This document shows, piece by piece, positions 7,074 through 16,522 of a stretch of DNA of 64,000 nucleotides. The notes beneath the pieces are model-generated. The model was not told the DNA's origin, searched no databases, and saw only the letters and a list, made by a program, of their open reading frames with translations. Source of the stretch: Corynebacterium canis (GTDB lineage: Bacteria > Actinomycetota > Actinomycetes > Mycobacteriales > Mycobacteriaceae); assembly GCF_030408595.1 (NCBI RefSeq), contig NZ_CP047080.1:993501-1057500 (forward strand). Direction: 5' to 3'. Made by a program: the position numbers and the translations under genes. Positions within the stretch are counted from its first letter, which is position 1, and each line of letters begins with the position of its first letter.

Positions 7074-8999
7074 ATGAGCGAGTGTTGCGGTTGCGGTGCG
7101 GAGGCAGCGGCCCCTCCAACCGGCGCGCCGGAGGTTGAGCACAATCCCTGGTGGCGGGACATCAACCTGGCCTGCTCGGTGACGGCCGGGGCGTTGTGGC
7201 TGCTCGGGCTGGTGCTGGATTGGGCCGGTGGCCCCGCTATTTGGGCTTATGCGCTCGGCTTGGCCAGCGGCGCATATACGTTCGTACCGTCGACGGTGCG
7301 CCGGCTGGTGCGGCAGCGGGGTCGCAATCGCCTCGGCGTCGGGCTGCTGATGACCATCGCCGCGATCGGCGCCGTGCTATTAGGACATGTGGGCGAAGCC
7401 GCCGCGCTCGCTTTTTTGTTCTCAATTTCGGAAACCCTCGAGGACAAAGCCATGGATCGCGCGCGCCGAGGGTTGCGCGCATTGTTATCGATCATGCCGG
7501 AACGCGCCCGCGTGATCCGCCGCGAGCATGCCGCCGCAGGGGAGGAGACCACCGAGGAGATCCCGCTGGCAGAGGTCCGCGTCGGCGATTTGCTGCTGGT
7601 GCAGGCGGGGGAGCGGGTGGCCACCGACGGCCAAGTGGAGTCCGGCACATCTTGGGTGGATAATTCCGCAATCACGGGCGAATCCATTCCGGTAGAAATC
7701 GTGGTCGGTGATTCGGTGCTTGCGGGGGCCGTGAATGGCACCGGAGTGATCACGGTGCGCGCCACCGCGCCGGGCAAGGATAATTCGCTCACGCAGATCG
7801 TTCGCCTCGTGGAGCAGGCCCATGCGAACAAGGGGCAGCGGGCGCGACTCGCGGACCGCATCGCCAGCCCACTCGTGCCATTGGTGCTGATAGTAGCGAT
7901 ATTGCTGGCAGTGTACGGGCTGGTTATCGGGCAGCCGTGGGTGTGGATAGAACGCGCCCTAGTGGTGCTGGTGGCGGCCTCCCCGTGCGCGTTGGCCATC
8001 GCAGTGCCGGTCACCGTGATTTCCGCGATCGGTGCCGCCAGCAAACTCGGCGTGGTGATTAAGTCCGGGGCTGCGTTCGAAGAGCTGGGCACGATTTCCA
8101 CGGTGGCCTTTGATAAAACGGGCACCCTGACGCGCAACGCGCCCGAGATTGTGGACGTCCATGTGTGCCCCGGTTTCAGCTACGAACAGGTGTACGCAAC
8201 CGCCGCCGCCTTAGAGGTCCAAAGCCAACACCCGCTGGCGGCGGCCGTGATAGCGCATGCCCAAGATATTCCCGCCGCCAGCGAGGTGGTGGAGCTTCCC
8301 GGCCTCGGGCTGCAAGGCCGGGTCCACGGGCGCAACGCCAGGGTGGGCAGTGTGCAGTGGGTCGGCGCGGCGGACGCGGCGGAGCGAGCGGAGGAAATGG
8401 CGGATCATGGGATGAGTGTGATCGCAGTGGAGATCGACGATCGCTTGGCCGGGCTGCTCGGGATCCGCGACGAATTGCGCCCAGAGGTCGCCGAGACGGT
8501 GGCGGCGTTGCATTCGCAAGGAATTGCTACCGTAATGCTGACCGGCGACAATGCGCAGACCGCGCAGGTGCTTGGGGGCCAGGCCGGGATTTCCCAAATA
8601 TTTGCGGAGCAATTGCCGGCGGATAAGGCGCGCCGCGTGGCGGATCTGCAGGCCGCAAGCCCCACCGCGATGGTGGGCGACGGAACCAACGATGCCCCCG
8701 CCCTGGCCGCCGCGACCGTGGGGATAGCCATGGGCGCGACCGGAACTGCTGCCGCCGTGGAGAGTGCCGACGTCGCGTTCACCGGCCACGACCTGCGACA
8801 ATTACCGTTAGCCTTGGCGCATGCCCGGCGTGGTAGGCGGATCATGCTGACCAATATTGGGATGGCGTTGGCGATCGTGATCGGCTTGTTCCCCTTGGCG
8901 TTATTCGGGGTATTAGGCCTGGCTACGGTGGTGTTTATCCACGAGATCGCGGAGGTTGTGATCATTGCAAATGGAATGCGGGCCGCGCGCATCGGCTGA
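7074..8999 (+). CDS. Heavy-metal translocating P1B-type ATPase
   Basis: This 641-residue membrane pump exports transition metals using ATP. The ATG at 7074 is preceded by AAGGAG. Residues 4-8 read CCGCG, a short possible metal site in place of a full N-terminal metal-binding domain. The transmembrane motif SPC lies at residues 303-305, the phosphorylated Asp is D347 in DKTGTLT, and TGES, GDGTND and the closing HEIAEVVIIANG are present. SPC rather than CPC, with the final HE motif, resembles the P1B-4/CtpD-like group (Co, Fe, Ni or Zn), but specificity is uncertain. No metal regulator or chaperone gene is adjacent. Confidence 0.88.
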   Translation: MSECCGCGAEAAAPPTGAPEVEHNPWWRDINLACSVTAGALWLLGLVLDWAGGPAIWAYALGLASGAYTFVPSTVRRLVRQRGRNRLGVGLLMTIAAIGAVLLGHVGEAAALAFLFSISETLEDKAMDRARRGLRALLSIMPERARVIRREHAAAGEETTEEIPLAEVRVGDLLLVQAGERVATDGQVESGTSWVDNSAITGESIPVEIVVGDSVLAGAVNGTGVITVRATAPGKDNSLTQIVRLVEQAHANKGQRARLADRIASPLVPLVLIVAILLAVYGLVIGQPWVWIERALVVLVAASPCALAIAVPVTVISAIGAASKLGVVIKSGAAFEELGTISTVAFDKTGTLTRNAPEIVDVHVCPGFSYEQVYATAAALEVQSQHPLAAAVIAHAQDIPAASEVVELPGLGLQGRVHGRNARVGSVQWVGAADAAERAEEMADHGMSVIAVEIDDRLAGLLGIRDELRPEVAETVAALHSQGIATVMLTGDNAQTAQVLGGQAGISQIFAEQLPADKARRVADLQAASPTAMVGDGTNDAPALAAATVGIAMGATGTAAAVESADVAFTGHDLRQLPLALAHARRGRRIMLTNIGMALAIVIGLFPLALFGVLGLATVVFIHEIAEVVIIANGMRAARIG

Positions 9000-9496
9000 A
9001 ACAACGGCGGGAAATCTATTGGGCGATCCTTGGGCCGCGCGCGGCTGGCTTTCAGGTTTGTGGTTGGGCCTTGTCTGTGTGCGATCGGGAGTTCGAATAT
9101 GGGGGTGTGCGCTGGTTCGGGATCGCGGGCGGATCGAACATTTGAAAGATCGTGATGGGGGCTCGCGCGGGCGTGGTGGGTGCCGGAGAGGGTGCGGCCG
9201 GGGCGTCGATAAGCGGGGGCGAATGTTTAATGAGTGATTGGTGTTGCGTGAGAGCGGTCGTGGGACAGCCTCAACGGCGCGCGCGGAATTGATAGGGAAA
9301 CACTACGTGGTGTCTATTGTGCTCATATTCGGGGGTGACACCATGGAAACCTAGGCGTTCCCGCCCGACGCGGAACGGCCCGGCGGCGACGTCCGCATTG
9401 GCGCATCGGAGCTCAAAAACAGCCGGAGATGCGCGGCAATCCCTCACCCCGACTCAGGCGCGAAATGCGCAGCTTAAGCGACGGAAGGAGTTGAAC
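9000..9496 (+). other. Gene-free interval before the endolysin gene
   Basis: I see no convincing gene in these 497 bases. Open frames overlapping them are Arg/Gly-rich translations of GC-rich sequence without ribosome binding sites. The only clear signal is GGAAGGAG at 9483-9490, which sets the start of the next gene. No phage holin, integrase or attachment site is recognisable. Confidence 0.5.
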
Positions 9497-11065
9497 TTGG
9501 CCAGGCAATACCCGATGAAAAAAGACAGTTACACGATCTCTTCAGGCTGGGGTCCGCGCGCCGGCGGCTTCCACTACGGGCTGGACTTTGCGGCGCCCGA
9601 CGGCACCTCCTTTTACGCCTGTGCGGGCGGCAAAGTGCTGTTTATTGGCGCTGCTCAGGGCTATGGTCAGTGGATCGTGATCGATCATCCGGCTAGCGAA
9701 GGAGGCGGCTGCACAGAATACGGACATATGTGGAACGCGTTTGCTACTGGGCTGAAGGCTGGGGACTGGGTTTCGGCCGGGCAGCTCATCGGCTATGTGG
9801 GCAGCAACGGCGGATCGACGGGCCCGCACCTGCACCTTACCGTGTGGGAACGTGCGTACGGTGGCCGACGTATCGACCCCGCGCCATGGTTGGCCGGTTG
9901 CCCGCATCCGGGAGAAACTCCAGGTACCGGAGGGCAAAATGGGAACGCTTCGAAGGAAGGAGCAGCAGTGACGATTTTTGGCGTCGACGTATCTGAACAC
10001 CAGAACGGTATGAACTTGGGTTTGGCCGCGGCGGAAGCGGGGCTGGACTTTGCTATTGTGCGGACCACGGATGGCACCCACCGCGATCGTGTGTATCGAT
10101 CGCATATGCAAGATGCTGAGAGCGCCGGATTGATTACTGCGGCCTATCATTACCTGCGTAACCCGAGCGAGGGACGTCCGATTTCGGCGCAGGTTCAAGC
10201 TTCGATCGAGGTGATGGGTGACTATCGACGCCCCATCTGGATCGATGTTGAAACTCCCGCTGGGATCCATGTGGATCATATCCGTGAGTGCAAACGCTTG
10301 TTTGAGCAGGCGGGGGTGCGGGTGATCGGCTGCTATTCATACGTTCCATATTGGGAACGCAAGATCGCGCCCCGCGAGCCCGATAGCCACGAATTCGGCC
10401 ACTTTTGGGTGGCGGCCTACGGGCGCAATCAACCGGGCGCGGCGCAGGCCATTTACCCTGGCAACGAGCACCGGCAATGGACCTATCCGCTCGGCGGCCA
10501 GGTGCCAAGTTTGTGGCAATACAGCTCCGAAGCCAGGTTCGGTTCGTGGCGCGGCGGCACCTCCGGCGTGGACATCAATGCGTTCCGCGGCACCAAAGAA
10601 GAATTGAGAACCCTGTTCTATGGCACACCGGCAGACCCCGTAGCATCCGAGGAGGCACCCCGCATGGAAAAAATGACCCGCTGGCTACTCGACCAATTCG
10701 TCGGGCCCGAATGGTCGGACGGCAAACCGAGGTTCTCCGGCTGGGCGCAAACCGAAGGCCGCACCTTTGTGGACTACGTGGTAAGCAAACTCAAACTCAT
10801 CCCGGATATGGCTAAGGCCGTTGGGGAGCTTCCCGGGAAGCTCGACCGCACCGAACAGCTCCTCATTGAAATGGCCAAGGCCGTAGCGGAAATCCCCGCC
10901 CGGTTGGACACGATCGAAGCCGAGCTGAAAAAGACCGGCGGGGCGGCGGCTGGTGAGGTTGCGGCGGCTCCGGTGGAGGTGGCTGAGGCTGAGGTGGGCC
11001 CGGTTGCTGAGGATGCTGTGGCGGTTGAGGCGGTTGAGGCGGGCCCGGCGCCGGCCGAGCGGTAA
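9497..11065 (+). CDS. Modular endolysin-like protein: M23 endopeptidase plus GH25 lysozyme
   Basis: I start this gene at TTG 9497, six bases after GGAAGGAG; the upstream in-frame extension is Arg-rich and lacks family features. The 522-residue product has an M23/LytM domain (about residues 8-130) with the zinc ligands H26, D30 and the HLH at 111-113. It is followed by a GH25 muramidase domain (about 160-365) with D164 in GVDVSEHQ and the catalytic IDVETP. The C-terminal part contains two related helical stretches (MAKAVGELPGKLDRTEQLL and MAKAVAEIPARLDTIEAEL) and an Ala/Glu/Val-rich tail. There is no signal peptide or membrane segment, as in phage lysins. No other phage gene is nearby, so it may be a prophage relic or a domesticated lysin. 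Confidence 0.85.
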   Translation: MARQYPMKKDSYTISSGWGPRAGGFHYGLDFAAPDGTSFYACAGGKVLFIGAAQGYGQWIVIDHPASEGGGCTEYGHMWNAFATGLKAGDWVSAGQLIGYVGSNGGSTGPHLHLTVWERAYGGRRIDPAPWLAGCPHPGETPGTGGQNGNASKEGAAVTIFGVDVSEHQNGMNLGLAAAEAGLDFAIVRTTDGTHRDRVYRSHMQDAESAGLITAAYHYLRNPSEGRPISAQVQASIEVMGDYRRPIWIDVETPAGIHVDHIRECKRLFEQAGVRVIGCYSYVPYWERKIAPREPDSHEFGHFWVAAYGRNQPGAAQAIYPGNEHRQWTYPLGGQVPSLWQYSSEARFGSWRGGTSGVDINAFRGTKEELRTLFYGTPADPVASEEAPRMEKMTRWLLDQFVGPEWSDGKPRFSGWAQTEGRTFVDYVVSKLKLIPDMAKAVGELPGKLDRTEQLLIEMAKAVAEIPARLDTIEAELKKTGGAAAGEVAAAPVEVAEAEVGPVAEDAVAVEAVEAGPAPAER

Positions 11066-11090
11066 ATCGGATAGATTGTGTGTCCTTGCG

Positions 11091-11271
11091 GATAGGTTGT
11101 GTGCAGCCATTGACCTGCGATCGTCCTGAATTTCTTCTTTGGGGCGCGTAACGAAGAATAAAAAGACGATTTGCAGCGTTTTTGGCCCAGATTCGTCCGG
11201 AATTTCTTCGTAAGACCCTCGAATGAAGAATAGAAAGACGAGCCCAGGTCGGCGGTTGTGTACAACCCATC
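11091..11271 (+). repeat. Repeat element E1, copy 1 (181 bp, MITE-like)
   Basis: The ends are imperfect inverted repeats: GATAGGTTGTGTGCA at the left and TGTACAACCCATC at the right. The inverted match extends inward about 47 bases per side through TGACCTG and TTCTTC/GAAGAA. The core contains a second hairpin. A 21-base relative of the left end (from 11070) precedes it. It opens repeat locus 1, which lies between the endolysin gene (+) and tRNA-Gln (-). Confidence 0.8.
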
Positions 11272-11361
11272 ACCGCGATGGTGGTTACGTGCAACTTATT
11301 GCCGCTGGGGTGATTTGGGGGCCGGAATCGGCCAATGGTTTTCCGTGCTGAGTCCTGCGCT

Positions 11362-11438
11362 CAGGCAGATTCGACACGCAGGCCGCTGCGCGGTGGCGTT
11401 TCCGCAGGACGCCGAATTTGCCATGTTAGATCTGCCTG
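11362..11438 (+). repeat. Repeat element E2, copy 1 (77 bp, palindromic ends)
   Basis: It starts CAGGCAGATTCGACA and ends TGTTAGATCTGCCTG, an imperfect 15-base inverted pair. The centre holds TTTCCGCAGGACGCCGAA, shared with the copies in locus 3. All four full copies in the window are exactly 77 bp. It sits between two E1 copies. Confidence 0.75.
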
Positions 11439-11538
11439 AGGCAGATCCGGATAAGGAAGTTGGTTCGAGAAAGCTCGACCCTTATCGCCTGGGAATGTCT
11501 TCCCGTCCGCTTCCGCCGCTAGGTCGCGTGCAGCTCCG

Positions 11539-11719
11539 GATAGGTTGTGTGCAGCCATTGACCTGCGATCGTCCGGATTTTCTTCTTTGGGGTGGTCAAC
11601 GAAGAATGGAAAGACGAGCTGCGGCGTTTTTGGCCAAGATTCGTCCGGAATTTCTTCGTAAGGCCCCCGAATGAAGAATAGAAAGACGAGCCCAGGTCAG
11701 CGATTGCGCACACCCCATC
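11539..11719 (+). repeat. Repeat element E1, copy 2 (181 bp)
   Basis: It has the same orientation and structure as the copy at 11091, again preceded by a 21-base relative of the left end (from 11518). It closes the E1-E2-E1 composite of locus 1. From 11720 to 11877 I see no gene, only one more degenerate motif (GCGTACAACCTATCAGC). Confidence 0.8.
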
Positions 11720-11877
11720 GGCGACCTAGGTGGTGGCGTACAACCTATCAGCCCGCCGACAATCGTGCCGATTGCCTGCTGCTCATGAAGCTGGTGCACC
11801 TGGCGATCGGCGCTTGAGGAAGGATTGTCGGAAAGGCCACGCACAAGGCGATTACCTGCAAGTCGATTACCCCAAGC

Positions 11878-11917
11878 AAAAAGCCGCCCGTCTGCTTCGC
11901 TTTCGCAGACGGGCGGC
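11878..11917 (-). terminator. Terminator downstream of tRNA-Gln
   Basis: A 13-base stem (GCCGCCCGTCTGC / GCAGACGGGCGGC) is followed by TTTTT on the minus strand, just after the tRNA gene. An AT-rich stretch on the other side means it may also stop rightward transcription. Confidence 0.85.
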
Positions 11918-11929
11918 CATTTTTCTGTG

Positions 11930-12001
11930 CTGCCCCACCAGGACTCGAACCTAGAAAGCTGGTACCAAAAACCAGAGTGTTGCCAATTACACCATGGGGC
12001 A
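11930..12001 (-). tRNA. tRNA-Gln (TTG anticodon)
   Basis: Read on the minus strand, the 72-base gene has the acceptor TGCCCCA/TGGGGCA and the discriminator G. The anticodon stem-loop is CTGGTTTTTGGTACCAG with anticodon TTG, and the T loop reads TTCGAGT. The CCA is not encoded. It decodes CAA/CAG. Confidence 0.93.
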
Positions 12002-12111
12002 TTGAACGTCGGCGGCTAGCACCGCGCGGTTCGGGTGACTACTATACCGCATTGTCGGCTTTTCGCATATTGGCTGGTTGACCCCCAGATGTTTCGTTGT
12101 CTTCGGTGCTC

Positions 12112-12117
12112 TAGTGT
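12112..12117 (+). promoter_or_regulatory. Candidate -10 of the TetR-mfd unit (leaderless)
   Basis: TAGTGT lies seven bases before the ATG at 12125, suggesting a leaderless transcript. No convincing -35 is visible. Confidence 0.4.
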
Positions 12118-12124
12118 TATACGC

Positions 12125-12778
12125 ATGGGTAAACAGCGCATGACGGGCAAGCAACGCCGTGAACAGCTCATTTGTGTGGGGCGTTCGGTGTTTGCTGAAC
12201 GTGGTTTTGAAGGCGCGAGCGTGGAGGAGATCGCGGCCCGCGCGGGCGTAAGCAAGCCTGTTGTGTACGAGCATTTCGGGGGTAAAGAAGGCCTGTATGC
12301 TGTGGTTGTTGATCGGGAAATGGTTCGCCTTGAGGGGGTTATTACGGAGTCGCTGGCGCAGGGGAGTTCGCGGGAGCGCATTGAGCGCGCGGTGTTGGCG
12401 TTGTTGACGTATGTGGAGGAGCACACCGACGGTTTTCAGATCTTGGTGCGGGATGTGACCCCGAGCGGGACGATGGCCCCCGCACCGGCCCCCAATAGGG
12501 AGCACACATATTCGACGATGTTGAATGATGCCGTTGCGCAGGTTTCGTATATTTTGGGGCAGGCGTTTGTGCGTTCCGGTTTGGATCCGGCGTTTGCCAC
12601 GTTGTATGGCCAGGCGCTGGTGGGCATGGTGTCGATGACGGCGCAGTGGTGGTTGGATGAGCGCACTCCTTCCAAGGAGGAGGTTGCCGCTCATATTGTG
12701 AATTTGAGTTGGAACGGGTTGGCGGGGATGAAGGCGAACCCGAAGTTGGAAACCACTGTGGTTTCGGAGGAGTGTTAG
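12125..12778 (+). CDS. TetR family transcriptional regulator upstream of mfd
   Basis: The 217-residue protein begins at ATG 12125; an upstream in-frame start at 12035 adds unrelated residues. The N-terminal TetR helix-turn-helix is clear (RREQLICVGRSVFAERGFEG, then ARAGVSKPVVYEHFGGKEGL at about residues 35-55). The ligand domain is WxxD-containing and unassigned. It stops directly before the mfd GTG with no gap, so the two are translationally coupled. A TetR gene in front of mfd is also known in mycobacteria. Effector and targets are unknown; autoregulation is likely. Confidence 0.88.
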   Translation: MGKQRMTGKQRREQLICVGRSVFAERGFEGASVEEIAARAGVSKPVVYEHFGGKEGLYAVVVDREMVRLEGVITESLAQGSSRERIERAVLALLTYVEEHTDGFQILVRDVTPSGTMAPAPAPNREHTYSTMLNDAVAQVSYILGQAFVRSGLDPAFATLYGQALVGMVSMTAQWWLDERTPSKEEVAAHIVNLSWNGLAGMKANPKLETTVVSEEC

Positions 12779-15700
12779 GTGGCTGAGAAGGCGGCCCCCA
12801 TGTTGGCGGGTTTGTTAAAGGTTGCGGCGACGGAGTCGAAGTTTCGGGGGATGGTGAACCATCTGGCGGAGCCGTATTTGCATGTGTCGGGGGTGCCGCA
12901 GGTGCGCCCGTGGGCTGTGGGGGTGTTGGCGCATCATGCGCCGGCGGTTTTGGTGGTTACGGCTACGGGCCGGGAGGCGGAGGACGTGACCGCCGAGTTG
13001 AAGGCGATGGTTGGGGATAAGGTGGCGTGGTTTCCGTCGTGGGAAACCCTCCCGCACGAACGTATGAGCCCTGGCGCGGATACGGTGGGGCGGCGCGCTG
13101 AGGTGCTTTCCAATCTTCCGAACTTGCGTGTGGTTGTCATGGCGGCGCGCGCGTTTTGCCAGCCGGTGGTGGAGCAGTCGCGCACACCGGTGACCATTTG
13201 CAAGGGGGAGGAGTATGATTTTGCGGAGCTGACTCGCGAACTGGTGTTCAGGGGTTATACGCACGTGGATATGGTGGCTAAGCGCGGCGAATTTGCCACG
13301 CGCGGCGGCATTATCGACGTCTTTCCTCCTACCGCCGAGCTGCCCATCCGCGTTGAGTTTTGGGGCGATGAGGCCACCGATATTCGCCCATTTTCCGTGG
13401 CTGACCAGCGCGCTATCCCCGATTTTGAGATCGATGAGGTGGCGATCTACTCCTGCCGGGAGTTGCTGGTTGACCCGGCGGTGGCGAGCCGGGCCGAGGA
13501 GCTCGCGGTGAGGCATCCGGGCAATCCCGCATTAGTAGAACTGTTGTCCAAACTTGCCGATGGCACACCAGCCGATGGCATGGAAGCACTCATCCCCGCG
13601 CTTACCGACGCCCCGCTTGTCCCCGTTTCCGATCTCTTTCCGGAAGGTACGCACGTACTGCTGTTCGATCCGGAGAAGATTCGGCGGCGCATCGCGGATC
13701 TGGAGGCCACCGATGCCGAATTCCTCGCGGCAGGTTGGGAGGCCGCCGCGATGGGGGCCAATGGGCCATTGTCGGCGGCCGGCCTGGATCTTTCCTCCAG
13801 CAGTTATCGCTCCTACGAATCGTTGCGGGTGTCGGCGGCGAATAAGGGGCAAACGTGGTGGACCTTCGCGCCCGAGGGCATGATGGAGGCCGACGATGCC
13901 GATACGCTGCCATTGGATTTTGAGCCGGGCCCAGCCCCGCGCGGGGACCTAGCCAAGATCGATCAGATGATGAAGATGTTGCTGGATCACACTACGGACG
14001 GTGGCCGCGCCGCTTATGTGGCCCCCGCCGCCGGCGCCATCAAACGAATGGTCGATCGATTTCGAGAGCAGGGCATTCCCACACGGGTGGCCACGCCGGG
14101 TTGGGAGCCCAGCCCCGGCGAGGTGACCCTGTATCAGGCGATGTCGCACGCCGGGTTGGTGTTCCCCAAGGTGCGCAGGCATCGGGACGCGGCGGGCGTG
14201 ATGCCGCTGATCGTGGTCACCGAAACAGACCTCACCGGCAACCGAGTCGGCGACATTGCGGGTGCCAAGCGGCGGCCCGCGCGCCGCCGCCACAAGGTGG
14301 ATCCATTGGCGCTCAGCCCGGGGGATTTGGTGGTGCACGAAACCCACGGCATTGGCAGGTTCCTCAAGATGATGGAACGTACGATCGACACTGGGAACGG
14401 CACTTCGCGGCGGGAATACGTGGTGCTGGAGTACGCGGCGTCGAAACGCGGACAACCCTGCGATCAACTCTTTGTTCCCATGGAAAGCCTGGACCTGCTC
14501 TCGCGCTATGTGGGCGGAGAGAAGCCGAGCTTAAGCAAAATGGGCGGCTCGGATTGGAAAAACACCAAGCGTAAGGCGCGTTCGGCGGTGCGCGAAATCG
14601 CTGGCGAGCTGATCGAACTCTACGCGAAGCGGCAGTCCGCGCCGGGGCACGCATTTTCGGTAGATAATCCGTGGCAGCGGGAAATGGAGGACAATTTCCC
14701 GTACGTGGAAACCGAGGATCAAATGGCCGCCATCGACGCCGTCAAGGCGGATATGGAACGCCCGGTTCCAATGGATCGTGTGATCGTCGGCGACGTGGGC
14801 TACGGGAAGACCGAGGTGGCGGTGCGCGCCGCATTTAAGGCCGTGCAGGATGGCAAACAAGTGGCAGTACTCGTGCCCACGACCCTGCTGGCGCAACAAC
14901 ACCTATCCACGTTCCAGCAGCGTATGGATGGTTTCCCGGTAACCATTCGGGGGCTATCGCGGTTTACTCCGAATAAAGAGGCGAAGGAGATTTTGGCGGG
15001 GCTGGCCGATGGGTCGGTGGATGTGGTGATCGGCACGCATCGGCTGATTCAAACTGGTGTTCAATGGAAAAATCTGGGGCTTGTGGTGGTGGATGAGGAG
15101 CAGCGCTTCGGAGTCGAACACAAGGAACATATCAAGGCGCTGCGCACCCATGTGGACGTGCTCACCATGTCCGCCACGCCGATCCCGCGCACCCTGGAAA
15201 TGTCCATGGCGGGTATCCGGGAAATGTCCACGATCCTGACGCCGCCGGAGGACCGGCACCCCGTGCTTACCTATGTGGGGGCGCAGGAGGATAAACAGGT
15301 GGCGGCCGCCATCCGCCGGGAATTGCTGCGCGACGGACAGGTGTTCTATGTGCACAATAAGGTGGCTTCCATCGAGAAGCGCGCCCGCGAGCTGCGCGAA
15401 TTGGTGCCCGAGGCGCGCATCGTGGTCGCGCACGGACAAATGAGCGAAGACCTGTTGGAACATACGGTGCAGGGATTCTGGGATCGGGAATACGATGTGC
15501 TGGTGTGCACCACCATCGTGGAAACAGGCCTGGATATCGCGAACGCCAACACCCTGATCGTGGAAAACTCGCACCATATGGGCCTGTCCCAATTGCACCA
15601 GCTGCGGGGGCGGGTGGGACGCTCCCGGGAACGCGGCTACGCGTATTTCCTGTACCCGAAGGGTTCCACGCTCACGGAAACCTCGTACGATCGCCTGGCC

Positions 15701-16522
15701 ACCATCGCACAAAACAACGATCTGGGCGCGGGCATGGCGGTGGCCATGAAGGACCTGGAAATGCGCGGCGCGGGCAATGTGCTCGGCGCGGAGCAATCCG
15801 GCCATATCGCAGGCGTGGGCTTTGATTTATATGTTCGGCTGGTCGGGGAGGCGATGGAGGCGTTCCGCGCCCTGGCGGACGGCAAGGTCATCGACGCCAC
15901 CGATAAGGAACCCAAGGAAATCCGCGTGGATCTCACGGTGGACGCGCACATCCCGGAATCGTATATCAATGCGGAACGGCTGCGGCTGGAAAGCTACCGG
16001 AAACTCGCGGCCTCAACCACCGAGGAGGAGCTGCGCCGAGCGGTGGAGGAAATGGTGGACCGCTACGGTCCGATCCCCGTGGAAGTCGAACGTATGTTGG
16101 CGGTGGCGCGATTGCGGAACCTGATGCGGGCCGCCAAGCTTACGGACGTGGGTGTGCAGGGCACACGCATCAAGGTGCACCCGGTGGAATTGCCGGATTC
16201 AAAGCAAGTGCGCCTCAAGCGTATGTTCCCCGGGGCGACGTACCGCCCCGCCGCGCAGGTGGTGCAGCTGCCTTTCCCCAAGGCCGGGCGGAATGTAACG
16301 GACCCGCAATTGCGGGACGTGGAGCTGGTGCAATGGGTCGCCGATTTCATAGCAACCATGTTTGAACTGGACCCGGTGAACGTGGACGGCAGCAAACGCG
16401 AAAAATCCGCCACCAACGTGGTGTCGGTGGCGGATCGGGACCCGCTCGCCGGGCTGCGCGTCGGCGCCGCCGATGAAGACGAACGCCGCAGGGCGCGGCG
16501 TCGTAAATATCGGTTGCGCTAG
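12779..16522 (+). CDS. mfd: Transcription-repair coupling factor
   Basis: Mfd displaces RNA polymerase stalled at DNA lesions and recruits UvrA. The 1247-residue protein starts with GTG at 12779, directly after the TetR stop. The UvrB-like N-terminal module covers about residues 1-350. The RNA polymerase interacting domain around 505-575 has [17 protein letters not shown]. The RecG-like translocase follows, with [11 protein letters not shown] (Walker A, near 670), the DEEQRFG box and a complete TRG segment; the C-terminal TRCF domain closes the protein. Its end overlaps the convergent efeB stop by four bases. Confidence 0.97.
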   Translation: MAEKAAPMLAGLLKVAATESKFRGMVNHLAEPYLHVSGVPQVRPWAVGVLAHHAPAVLVVTATGREAEDVTAELKAMVGDKVAWFPSWETLPHERMSPGADTVGRRAEVLSNLPNLRVVVMAARAFCQPVVEQSRTPVTICKGEEYDFAELTRELVFRGYTHVDMVAKRGEFATRGGIIDVFPPTAELPIRVEFWGDEATDIRPFSVADQRAIPDFEIDEVAIYSCRELLVDPAVASRAEELAVRHPGNPALVELLSKLADGTPADGMEALIPALTDAPLVPVSDLFPEGTHVLLFDPEKIRRRIADLEATDAEFLAAGWEAAAMGANGPLSAAGLDLSSSSYRSYESLRVSAANKGQTWWTFAPEGMMEADDADTLPLDFEPGPAPRGDLAKIDQMMKMLLDHTTDGGRAAYVAPAAGAIKRMVDRFREQGIPTRVATPGWEPSPGEVTLYQAMSHAGLVFPKVRRHRDAAGVMPLIVVTETDLTGNRVGDIAGAKRRPARRRHKVDPLALSPGDLVVHETHGIGRFLKMMERTIDTGNGTSRREYVVLEYAASKRGQPCDQLFVPMESLDLLSRYVGGEKPSLSKMGGSDWKNTKRKARSAVREIAGELIELYAKRQSAPGHAFSVDNPWQREMEDNFPYVETEDQMAAIDAVKADMERPVPMDRVIVGDVGYGKTEVAVRAAFKAVQDGKQVAVLVPTTLLAQQHLSTFQQRMDGFPVTIRGLSRFTPNKEAKEILAGLADGSVDVVIGTHRLIQTGVQWKNLGLVVVDEEQRFGVEHKEHIKALRTHVDVLTMSATPIPRTLEMSMAGIREMSTILTPPEDRHPVLTYVGAQEDKQVAAAIRRELLRDGQVFYVHNKVASIEKRARELRELVPEARIVVAHGQMSEDLLEHTVQGFWDREYDVLVCTTIVETGLDIANANTLIVENSHHMGLSQLHQLRGRVGRSRERGYAYFLYPKGSTLTETSYDRLATIAQNNDLGAGMAVAMKDLEMRGAGNVLGAEQSGHIAGVGFDLYVRLVGEAMEAFRALADGKVIDATDKEPKEIRVDLTVDAHIPESYINAERLRLESYRKLAASTTEEELRRAVEEMVDRYGPIPVEVERMLAVARLRNLMRAAKLTDVGVQGTRIKVHPVELPDSKQVRLKRMFPGATYRPAAQVVQLPFPKAGRNVTDPQLRDVELVQWVADFIATMFELDPVNVDGSKREKSATNVVSVADRDPLAGLRVGAADEDERRRARRRKYRLR

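Noticed and set aside
8965..9237. 90-codon ORF after the P-type ATPase
   Set aside because: It overlaps the ATPase gene end, has an Arg/Gly-rich composition typical of random GC-rich frames and no ribosome binding site.
11258..11674. Open frame across repeat locus 1 whose translation resembles frames in loci 2 and 3 (LRQIRH...FPQDAE...DLPEAD)
   Set aside because: The frame is interrupted in the fourth E2 copy, the similarity is explained by DNA repeat conservation and the inverted repeats, and no start signal or family is seen.
16519..16522. Overlap of mfd and efeB stops as a possible frame error
   Set aside because: Convergent genes overlapping by four bases are common here (also DUF4245/xseB and the LysR-like gene/pxpC), and both proteins are full length.
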